Assembly: GCA_902614395.1 (NCBI GenBank)
Contig: CACMKW010000002.1
Span: forward strand, 67,356 to 131,355
DNA: 64,000 nucleotides
Source: an uncultured Alphaproteobacteria bacterium
Lineage (GTDB): Bacteria > Pseudomonadota > Alphaproteobacteria > HIMB59 > GCA-002718135
Reading direction: 5' to 3'
The position numbers were made by a program, and so were the translations under genes. The notes below the pieces were generated by a model. That model worked only from the letters and a program-made list of their open reading frames with translations. It had not been told where the DNA came from and made no database searches. Below are positions 7,474-14,985 of this stretch, piece by piece (position 1 is the stretch's first letter; every line of letters begins with the position of its first letter).

Positions 7474-8327
7474 AAGTAAAAGTAGCAACATCACAATTTA
7501 AGGCTCTTAAAGGAGACTTTGACGCTAATTTAAATAAGGCAATTAGTTTAGTTGAAAAAGCTTCAAATGAAAATGTTGATATTTTACTTTTGCAAGAATT
7601 ATTTCAAGATTATTATTTTTGTTCAACAAAAAATGATCAATTTTTTGATCTTGCAATTGATTTTCCTTCCCATCCAATGTTCGAAAAATTATCTAATATT
7701 TGTAAAGATAAAAAGATTTCATTACCAATTAGTTTTTTTCAAAAAAAAGAAAATAAGTTTTTTAACTCTCTAGTTATGATCAATTCATTTGGTAAATTAA
7801 GTAAAGTTTACAATAAATCTCACATCCCTGAAGGACCTGGATATAATGAGAAGTATTATTTTGAAAAGGGTAACACAGGTTTTATGGTTTTTGACACCCC
7901 TCTGGCAAAAGTTGGCTGTGCAATTTGTTGGGATCAGTGGTTTCCTGAATGTGCAAGAATACTAACGTTGAAAGGTGCAGATTTAATTTTATACCCATCA
8001 GCAATTGGCTCTGAGCCACACATGCCTGAATTAAATTCAAAGGATCATTGGATTAATACAATGGTAGGACATGCTGCTGCAAATCAAATCCCTATAATAA
8101 CCTCGAATAGAATAGGGAAGGAGGTCGAAGCTGATATTGAATTAAATTTTTATGGTAATTCTTTTATACTGGATCATCTTGGAAATATAATAAATCGTAT
8201 GAATGATAAGGATGAGGGAATAATAACTGCGACTTTAGATTTGTTAATTTCAAGAGAATATAGAAAATTATGGGGTAACTTTAGAGACAGAAGGCCAGAT
8301 CTATATAAAAAAATTCTCGATTTTTAA
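7470..8327 (+). CDS. aguB: N-carbamoylputrescine amidase
   Basis: A nitrilase-superfamily amidase that converts N-carbamoylputrescine to putrescine, CO2 and ammonia. With the start at 7470 it is 285 residues and begins MKVKVATSQF; a start at 7443 would add nine residues overlapping aguA and is less likely, because the ATGA overlap with the aguA stop is the standard coupling. The catalytic triad is visible as E43 (LLLQELFQ), K116 (KVYNKSHIP) and C153 (AICWDQWFPE). Together with aguA it makes putrescine from agmatine and precedes a putrescine ABC transporter. Confidence 0.93.
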   Translation: MKVKVATSQFKALKGDFDANLNKAISLVEKASNENVDILLLQELFQDYYFCSTKNDQFFDLAIDFPSHPMFEKLSNICKDKKISLPISFFQKKENKFFNSLVMINSFGKLSKVYNKSHIPEGPGYNEKYYFEKGNTGFMVFDTPLAKVGCAICWDQWFPECARILTLKGADLILYPSAIGSEPHMPELNSKDHWINTMVGHAAANQIPIITSNRIGKEVEADIELNFYGNSFILDHLGNIINRMNDKDEGIITATLDLLISREYRKLWGNFRDRRPDLYKKILDF

Positions 8328-8367
8328 TTTATTTTATTTAATGTAATTTTTATTTAGGAGGGGAATA

Positions 8368-9420
8368 ATGCTTAAGTATTTTATATCTCTATTAGTTTTA
8401 ATTTCTTTTTCAGCTCAGGCTAAAGAAGAACTATTTATTTACAATTGGTCTGACTATATTGCCGAAGATACAATTGAAAATTTTGAAAATGAATTTGGCA
8501 TTGATGTAACTTATGACGTTTTTGATTCAAATGAGGTTCTTGAAGCTAAACTTTTAGCTGGTGGGTCTGGCTATGATATTGTCGTGCCTTCAGGTTCTTT
8601 TTTAGAAAACCAAATCAAGGCTGGAGTATTTCAAAAACTTGATAAGGCTCAACTTTCAAACATTGGTAATTTAGATCCTGATGTACTAGCAAAAATTGAT
8701 GCACATGATCCAGGCGGTCAGTATTCAATAAACTATATGTATGGTACCACTGGCATTGGTTACAATACTGATAAAGTTGATGAAAATGATATTACAAGTT
8801 GGAGCATTTTGTTTGATCCAGCTATTGCATCAAAATATGCAGACTGTGGAATCGCAATGTTGGATGCTCCTACAGAGGTTATGGAAATCGCTTTAAAATA
8901 CGTTGGAAAAGATCCTTATACTGAGGATGAGAAAGATTATGAGATCGCTCTTGAAATGCTACAGGAAATAAGACCTTACATAAGATATTTTGATTCTTCT
9001 CAATATATCGATGATTTAGCAAATGGAGAGATCTGTTTAACTATGGGTTGGTCAGGTGACGTTTTTCTAGCTGCAGATGAAGCTGCAGATGGAGTAGAAG
9101 CTTGGTACTCAATTCCATCCGAAGGGACCGTAATTTGGTTTGATATGATGGCTATTCCAGCTGATGCAAAAAATGTTGAGAATGCACACAAATTCATAAA
9201 TTATATTTTAAGACCTCAAGTTGCTGCTGATATTACTAACTATGTTTGGTATTCAAACCCAAATAAAGCAGCTAATGAGTTAGTTGATCCTGAAATTTTT
9301 GAAGATCCTGCTATTTATCCAGATGAAGCAACTTTAAGTATGCTTTTTGCTGATACTGCTGACTCTCCAAAAAAATCAAAATTATCAACTAAATATTTTA
9401 ATAAATTTAAATCAAATTAA
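8368..9420 (+). CDS. potF: Putrescine/polyamine ABC transporter, periplasmic binding protein (PotF-like)
   Basis: Captures putrescine or another polyamine in the periplasm. The 350-residue product has a signal peptide ending around AQA (residues 16-18). It then follows the PotF pattern closely: FIYNWSDYIAEDTIENFE, YDVFDSNEVLEAKLLAG, YDIVVPSGSFLENQI and YMYGTTGIGYN. A strong AGGAGG site lies before the ATG, unusual among its weakly marked neighbours and fitting a highly expressed binding protein. A stable stem-loop follows before potG. PotD (spermidine-preferring) is the alternative, but the DSNEVLEAKL block favours PotF. The aguAB genes upstream support putrescine. Confidence 0.9.
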   Translation: MLKYFISLLVLISFSAQAKEELFIYNWSDYIAEDTIENFENEFGIDVTYDVFDSNEVLEAKLLAGGSGYDIVVPSGSFLENQIKAGVFQKLDKAQLSNIGNLDPDVLAKIDAHDPGGQYSINYMYGTTGIGYNTDKVDENDITSWSILFDPAIASKYADCGIAMLDAPTEVMEIALKYVGKDPYTEDEKDYEIALEMLQEIRPYIRYFDSSQYIDDLANGEICLTMGWSGDVFLAADEAADGVEAWYSIPSEGTVIWFDMMAIPADAKNVENAHKFINYILRPQVAADITNYVWYSNPNKAANELVDPEIFEDPAIYPDEATLSMLFADTADSPKKSKLSTKYFNKFKSN

Positions 9421-9435
9421 AAAATATACTTCATT

Positions 9436-9465
9436 TCAGCACTAATATATTAATATTAGTGCTGA
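9436..9465 (+). terminator. Intercistronic stem-loop between potF and potG
   Basis: A 12-bp near-perfect stem (core CAGCACTAATA at 9437-9447 pairing with TATTAGTGCTG at 9454-9464) with a 6-base loop. No long T tract follows, so it is more likely a 3' stabiliser or partial attenuator than a full terminator. Such hairpins after binding-protein genes let that gene exceed the rest of the transporter in expression. Confidence 0.65.
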
Positions 9466-9471
9466 TTTAAG

Positions 9472-10539
9472 ATGGATAATAATTTTCTTGTAGTTGAAAA
9501 TATTTCTAAATCCTTTGGAGATAACAAAGTTTTAGAAAATATTAATTTAAATATTTCAAAATCTGAATTTTTCGGTCTCTTAGGATCTTCGGGGTCAGGC
9601 AAAACTACCTTACTAAGAATACTAGGTGGATTTGAGAAGCCAGATACAGGACGCGTAATCCTCGATGGAACGGATATAACAAACCTTGAACCTTTTGATA
9701 GGCCATTAAACTATATGTTTCAATCGTATGCTCTATTTCCTCACTTAAACGTATTTAATAATTTAGCTTTTGGAATAAAAGAAAATTTTACCCAAAAAGA
9801 AATCGAAATAAATGTAAGAGATATTGCTGAACTTTTATCTATTGAACATTTATTAAAAAGAAGGATTAAGCAACTATCAGGTGGAGAGCAGCAACGAGTT
9901 GCTCTTGGAAGGTGCTTAATAAAAAAACCAAAGTTATTATTATTAGATGAACCTCTTGCAGCACTAGATAAAAAACTAAGATCAAAAACACAATTAGAGT
10001 TAACAACACTCCAAAAGAAACTGAAAATTACATTTGTTTTCGTCACTCATGATCAGGAAGAAGCAATGTCCTTGTCTGATAGAATGGCAATAATGAAGAA
10101 TGGTCTTATTTTGGAATGTTCTAGCCCTGAAGAGATTTATGAAAATCCTAAAAGTCTTTATACTGCCAATTTTATAGGAATTGCAAATATAATTGAGATT
10201 TATAAGAAAGGTGAAAATTTTTATTCTGATGATTTAGGTATAAATTTTAAATTAAACAAAGAATTAAAAAATATAAAAACTAATATTTTACTAAGACCAG
10301 AGAAAATAAAAATACAATCAATAAATAATTTGAAAACAAGTTCATTTAATTCCTTTAGTGGAGAAATTTTAGAAAAATCATATTTAGGAAGCTTTACACG
10401 TTATGAAATTAAAATTAAAAATATGATAATTTCAGTTTTAGATCAGAATTTTTACTCCAACTCAAATTATAATTTCCCAAAAGGGGAGAAAGTCATTTGT
10501 AGTTGGGAAAGTGAATCAATTAAGGTTTTAGAGGATTAA
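9472..10539 (+). CDS. potG: Polyamine ABC transporter ATP-binding protein
   Basis: ATPase subunit of the polyamine importer, 355 residues. Walker A GSSGSGKTTLLR is at about residues 38-49, followed by the Q-loop MFQSYALFPHLNVF, the ABC signature LSGGEQQRVALGR, Walker B LLLLDEPLAALDKK and the H-loop FVTHDQEEAMSL. The C-terminal 110 residues form a TOBE-type regulatory domain (LLRPEKIKI). The next gene starts with TTG right after its TAA, so the three downstream transporter genes form one transcription unit. Confidence 0.93.
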   Translation: MDNNFLVVENISKSFGDNKVLENINLNISKSEFFGLLGSSGSGKTTLLRILGGFEKPDTGRVILDGTDITNLEPFDRPLNYMFQSYALFPHLNVFNNLAFGIKENFTQKEIEINVRDIAELLSIEHLLKRRIKQLSGGEQQRVALGRCLIKKPKLLLLDEPLAALDKKLRSKTQLELTTLQKKLKITFVFVTHDQEEAMSLSDRMAIMKNGLILECSSPEEIYENPKSLYTANFIGIANIIEIYKKGENFYSDDLGINFKLNKELKNIKTNILLRPEKIKIQSINNLKTSSFNSFSGEILEKSYLGSFTRYEIKIKNMIISVLDQNFYSNSNYNFPKGEKVICSWESESIKVLED

Positions 10540-11427
10540 TTGAAAAATAAATTATTTGAAAAATATTTTGTTTTAAGTCCTTATTTTTGGCTTGTTCTAT
10601 TTTTTTTTATACCATTAGCTATAATTTTTAAAATATCAATTTCGGTATCAGAGTGGGGGATGCCTCCTTATCAAGATATTTTTCTTTTTGATAATGGATT
10701 TAAGATCAATACTACATTTGAAAACTATGTTTATATATTTAGTGATTATTACTACATTGGATCTTTTGTAAACTCTTTGATACTAGCTCTAATATCTACT
10801 TTTTTTTGTTTACTTATTGGGTTCCCATTAGCTTTTTATATTGCAACTTCAAATATCAAATTAAGAAATATCCTATTAGTTTTAGTAGTTATTCCATTTT
10901 GGTCATCATTTTTATTAAGAGTATATGCATGGAAAATAATTTTACAGAATAATGGAATTTTAAATGTAATACTTCTAAACCTTGGCATAACATCAGAACC
11001 ACTGCAATTATTATACAATCAATATGCTGTCATCATGGGAATTGTATACACTTATTTACCTTTGATGATTTTACCACTCTATGGATACTTAAATAAATTT
11101 GACTTAAATTTAATTGAAGCATCAAAAGATTTAGGATTAAATCGTATTAAAACCTTTTTTAAAGTTATTCTTCCTTTGTCCGTTCCAGGAATTGTTGCTG
11201 GATCTTTATTAGTTTTTATACCTGTTGTTGGAGAATTTATTATACCTGAAATGTTAGGTGGTAGTGATAGATTGTATTATGGAAAAATATTATGGGAGGA
11301 ATTCTTTGTTAATAGAAATTGGCCAGGTGCTAGTGCTTTAGCTTTTAGTGGAATTATTATTTTGGTTTTGCCAATTGTTATTTTTCAAATACTTTATTCT
11401 CGTTGGAGTCAAAAAAATGAAATCTAG
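10540..11427 (+). CDS. potH: Polyamine ABC transporter permease (PotB/PotH type)
   Basis: First inner-membrane permease of the importer, 295 residues with about six transmembrane segments. The EAA loop that contacts the ATPase is seen as EASKDLGLNRIKTFFKVILPLSVPGI, which should be read as two short adjoining blocks (EASKDLGLNR, then VILPLSVPGI). A TTG start at 10540 directly follows the potG stop. Its end overlaps the start of the second permease by 11 bases. Similar to the MalF-like half of the PotBC/PotHI families. Confidence 0.9.
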   Translation: MKNKLFEKYFVLSPYFWLVLFFFIPLAIIFKISISVSEWGMPPYQDIFLFDNGFKINTTFENYVYIFSDYYYIGSFVNSLILALISTFFCLLIGFPLAFYIATSNIKLRNILLVLVVIPFWSSFLLRVYAWKIILQNNGILNVILLNLGITSEPLQLLYNQYAVIMGIVYTYLPLMILPLYGYLNKFDLNLIEASKDLGLNRIKTFFKVILPLSVPGIVAGSLLVFIPVVGEFIIPEMLGGSDRLYYGKILWEEFFVNRNWPGASALAFSGIIILVLPIVIFQILYSRWSQKNEI

Positions 11428-12211
11428 TTTAATCAAAAGTACAGTTATTTTTTTAGGTTTATTTTTTTTATATTTCCCAATTTTAGTTTTAATTTTTTAC
11501 TCATTTAATGAAAATAAGAGAGTAATGGTTTGGAAAGGATTTTCTTTAAGATGGTACAATGAATTATTGAATAATGAACAAATAATTGAAGCATTTATTA
11601 TTAGTATTAAAATTGCAGCTTTGTCTGCAACTTTTGCTACAATTTTAGGAGTTATGATTGGATATTCACTTGTAAGAATAAGAAAAATTCCTTTTAAATC
11701 ATTTTATATTTTTCTTTCTTCAACACCTTTGGTTTTACCAGAATTAATTTTAGGTCTTTCAATGTTGCTTTTTTTTATAAGCTTAAATAATGTGATTGGA
11801 TTTCCATCATCTAGAGGACAATTAACTATTTTTATATCGCACGTTACTTTTTGTATTGCATTTGTCGCAATTATTATTCAAGCAAGATTAACTGACTTTA
11901 ACAAAAATATTGAGGAAGCTGCGATGGATCTAGGCTATAATTATACCAAGGTACTCTATAAGATAACTTTACCAATAATTTTACCTTCTATTATTGCTGG
12001 TTGGTTATTAGCTTTTACAATTTCTTTAGATGATCTAGTTGTTGCGAGTTTTACTACTGGGCCTGGAGCTAACACATTGCCAATTGTAGTTTTTTCTAAA
12101 GTTAGATTAGGATTGAGTCCTGAAGTAAACGCTTTATCAGCAATTTTAATGTTTTCTTTAATAATAATTGGTTTATTTTATTTTTATTTTAATAAAAAAT
12201 TTAAACATTAA
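11417..12211 (+). CDS. potI: Polyamine ABC transporter permease (PotC/PotI type)
   Basis: Second inner-membrane permease, 264 residues from the ATG at 11417. That start (MKSSLIKSTVIF) is preferred over one at 11348 because it overlaps the potH end by 11 bases and gives the normal family length. Marks are YSFNENKRVMVWKGFSLRWY, typical of PotC/PotI, and an EAA loop EAAMDLGYNYTKVLYKITLP. About six transmembrane segments. It converges on, and overlaps by 11 bases, the end of the glutamine-synthetase-family gene. Confidence 0.9.
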   Translation: MKSSLIKSTVIFLGLFFLYFPILVLIFYSFNENKRVMVWKGFSLRWYNELLNNEQIIEAFIISIKIAALSATFATILGVMIGYSLVRIRKIPFKSFYIFLSSTPLVLPELILGLSMLLFFISLNNVIGFPSSRGQLTIFISHVTFCIAFVAIIIQARLTDFNKNIEEAAMDLGYNYTKVLYKITLPIILPSIIAGWLLAFTISLDDLVVASFTTGPGANTLPIVVFSKVRLGLSPEVNALSAILMFSLIIIGLFYFYFNKKFKH

Positions 12212-13568
12212 GTAATAAATACTCTCGCTCCCAAGAACTTATTACTGATAAATAAGCTTGATACTCAACTCTTCTTATCGCAGCAATCGACCTTACAAAT
12301 TTTTCATTAAATATGGATTTTATATCTTCATCATTTTCAAAAAGAGTTAATGATTCATCCATATTTTTAGGCAGATTAGAATTTTTATCTTTAAATGCAC
12401 TATCTTTGGTTTCTGGATTTGGTTTTAAATTGTTTTTCATTCCTAAATATCCTGACGCTAAATTAGCAGCAAAAACTAGATATGGATTTGTATCAGATCC
12501 AGGAATTCGATTTTCAATACGCATATTCCTTTCCTCGATTGATGGAATTCTAAAACCACAACTTCTATTACCTATTCCCCATTTAACATTTTTAGGAGCA
12601 CCCCAAGTTGCAAACAATCTTCTAAATGAATTTATATTTGGAGCGTAAATTGGCATTAATAATGGAGTATATTTTTCCAATCCACCTAAATAATTTTTCA
12701 TTTTTTTTGAAATTTTAGATGATTTATTAAAAAAAATATTTTTATTTTTTTCATTATATATCGATTGATGTATGTGCATTGCGCTACCAGGTTGGTTTTC
12801 CATAGGTTTTGCCATAAATGTTGCATGAAGTTTATGTTTCAAAGCCGACTGTCTTAGAGTTCGTTTAAATAAAAAAACCTGGTCTGCTAGATCTAAAGGA
12901 TCACCATGCTGAAAATTAATTTCCATCTGAGCTGAACCAGATTCATGGTTAATAGTATCAATTTCAATATTTTGTGCTTCACAATAATTATATACATCTT
13001 CAAAAAGATGATCAAATTCGTTAACAGCATCTATTCCTAAGGCTTGCTTACCTGTTTCTTGTCTACCTGATTGACCCACTGGCACTTCAAGGGGGTAATC
13101 TGAGTCCGCATTAGGTTTTACTAAATAAAATTCTAATTCTGGTGAAACAATTGGAGTTAAATTATCTTTTTTATAAAGTTTAAGAATATTTTTTAGAGCA
13201 TTCCTACTAGAATTTATTACATCATCTCCGTTAAGATTTATTGCATCGCAGATAATTTGTGCAGTAGGGTCGTCGTACCATGGTACTACTCTCATTGTAT
13301 CAAAATCTGGTTTTAAAATTACATCAATGTCAGTTGGATTGTAAACACTTCTTGGTAAAGCACCGGCAGAGTCCTCAGTTGCATAATCACCTGATATGGT
13401 TTGAATAAAAGTTGACTGAGGTAATCTGTGACTTTCATCTTCAAGTCCTTTTAAAAATTTATTAGTTGGTAAAATTTTTCCCCTTGCTATACCTCCAAGA
13501 TCTGGAACCAAACATTCAACTTCTGTAATAGAGTTTTCATGAAACCAATTTTGAAATTTTTCAATCAT
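12201..13568 (-). CDS. puuA: Glutamine synthetase family, probable gamma-glutamylputrescine synthetase
   Basis: A 455-residue ATP-dependent ligase of the glutamine synthetase fold. The N-terminal beta-grasp block is VECLVPDLGGIARGKILP, the first step of the active site is VSPELEFYLV (metal-binding Glu), followed by SGSAQMEINFQHGD, ATFMAKPMENQPGSAMHIHQS and the closing RIENRIPGSDTNPY. In the PuuA branch the enzyme joins glutamate to putrescine so that the carbon can be oxidised. The convergent position next to aguAB-potFGHI supports a polyamine substrate. It is not classical GlnA: the adenylylation-loop region is not typical. The substrate (putrescine versus spermidine or another amine) is uncertain. 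Confidence 0.82.
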   Translation of the reverse strand: MIEKFQNWFHENSITEVECLVPDLGGIARGKILPTNKFLKGLEDESHRLPQSTFIQTISGDYATEDSAGALPRSVYNPTDIDVILKPDFDTMRVVPWYDDPTAQIICDAINLNGDDVINSSRNALKNILKLYKKDNLTPIVSPELEFYLVKPNADSDYPLEVPVGQSGRQETGKQALGIDAVNEFDHLFEDVYNYCEAQNIEIDTINHESGSAQMEINFQHGDPLDLADQVFLFKRTLRQSALKHKLHATFMAKPMENQPGSAMHIHQSIYNEKNKNIFFNKSSKISKKMKNYLGGLEKYTPLLMPIYAPNINSFRRLFATWGAPKNVKWGIGNRSCGFRIPSIEERNMRIENRIPGSDTNPYLVFAANLASGYLGMKNNLKPNPETKDSAFKDKNSNLPKNMDESLTLFENDEDIKSIFNEKFVRSIAAIRRVEYQAYLSVISSWEREYLLLNV

Positions 13569-13643
13569 ATTGAGACTGTTTGTTTACTAATTATTATTAA
13601 ACCATTAAAGATAAGTTAATGTTTACTACAAAAAAAAGAACCT

Positions 13644-14981
13644 TTAATCAACATGATAATGAAAAAGAGAGTTGTGATTATTCGAAATATATGTCCAAGT
13701 TCTGATTTGGGAAATTTTAATTGAAAGCTCAGGTATGCCCCCTCCAAAGTTGTTAAGCTTGCTTATCTTAGTATTGATCCATTCTTCAGGTATATGATAA
13801 TTATTTTCGATTAAGATCAAGTATATATCTTTTAAAAGTAATAAGTAATTATCATTAAATAGTTTTTCAAAATCTGGTATTTGGCAAATATTCCATAATA
13901 ACTTTAAATTTTTTTTTGATTTAAGAAATTTTTGTATATCATTGTCGTTAATTAAATTACGAAGATTAACCTCATCCAAAGCATTTTTTTTATGAATGTA
14001 ATAATTATTAATAGGATATTTTTTTAATGAAGATAATAATGTTTCGATAGAATTGAAATCTAAATCACTATTTCTCCAATAAAATTTATTAATGTTATCA
14101 AAGTTATGGTTTTCTATTTGTTGAATGATTAAGGGATCTAAATTACCTGCTTCTTTTGTATGGCTAAATGTGCCGTCCTGTTTATATCTACCTGCTCTTC
14201 CAGCAATTTGACCTAATTCATTAGGAGCAAGATTTCGATTATATCTACCATCAAATTTCTCTAGAGAAGAAAAACTTACATGATTAATATTTAAATTTAA
14301 ACCCATTCCAATAGCATCAGTAGCAACAAGATAATCAACATTTTTGTTTTCATATACCTCAACTTGCGCATTTCTAGTTCTTGGACTAAGTGATCCTAAT
14401 ACAACCGCAGTTCCTCCCTTATAGGTTCTAATATTTTCAGCAATCTCATAAACTTTATTAATATTAAAAGCTATTATTGCAGATCTAGGTTCAAGTTTTG
14501 AGAAATTTTGTTTCCTTAAAAAAGTAAGTTGAGAAAATCGATTTTTTTTTTCAATAATAATGTTTGGATAGATTTTTTTTAATATATTTTCAACATTCAT
14601 TGATCCTAAAAAAATAGTTTGGAAATTACCTTTTAAGTTTAGAATTCTATCTGTAAAAATATGTCCCCGTTCATAATCAGCAGCTAATTGAATTTCATCT
14701 ATAATAACACAATCTACAGAAATATTATTTGGCATTGATTCAACAGTACAGAAAAAATATTTTGCTTCTTTTGGCAATATTTTTTCCTCTCCAGTAACTA
14801 AAGCTACTTTACTTAACCCAATTCTTTTTACAGCTTTGTCGTAATTTTCCCTAGCAAGTAGTCTTAATGGAAAGCCAAATATTCCAGAGGAGTAAGAGAA
14901 TAATTTTTCAAATGCAGCATAGGTTTTACCTGTATTAGTAGGCCCAAGTATGGCTAATAGGTTTTCATCAGAATTAGACAT
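13644..14981 (-). CDS. SUV3-like superfamily II RNA helicase, short form
   Basis: An ATP-dependent RNA helicase of 445 residues. Motif I is LGPTNTGKTYAAFEKL (residues about 12-27), motif II is DEIQLAADYERG, and motif VI is QIAGRAGRYKQDGTF, preceded by ATDAIGMGLNLNI. The DEIQ box and PTNTGKTY loop are marks of the SUV3 branch, which in mitochondria works in RNA degradation. Many alphaproteobacterial relatives carry long C-terminal extensions; this one stops soon after the helicase core, as expected in a reduced genome. It is four bases downstream of acnA on the same strand and probably co-transcribed. Confidence 0.85.
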   Translation of the reverse strand: MSNSDENLLAILGPTNTGKTYAAFEKLFSYSSGIFGFPLRLLARENYDKAVKRIGLSKVALVTGEEKILPKEAKYFFCTVESMPNNISVDCVIIDEIQLAADYERGHIFTDRILNLKGNFQTIFLGSMNVENILKKIYPNIIIEKKNRFSQLTFLRKQNFSKLEPRSAIIAFNINKVYEIAENIRTYKGGTAVVLGSLSPRTRNAQVEVYENKNVDYLVATDAIGMGLNLNINHVSFSSLEKFDGRYNRNLAPNELGQIAGRAGRYKQDGTFSHTKEAGNLDPLIIQQIENHNFDNINKFYWRNSDLDFNSIETLLSSLKKYPINNYYIHKKNALDEVNLRNLINDNDIQKFLKSKKNLKLLWNICQIPDFEKLFNDNYLLLLKDIYLILIENNYHIPEEWINTKISKLNNFGGGIPELSIKISQIRTWTYISNNHNSLFHYHVD

Positions 14982-14985
14982 TTAT

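Noticed and set aside
9741-10046. 101-residue minus-strand frame inside potG
   Set aside because: It is antisense to conserved ABC motifs, Ser/Phe-rich and without any domain; a shadow of potG.
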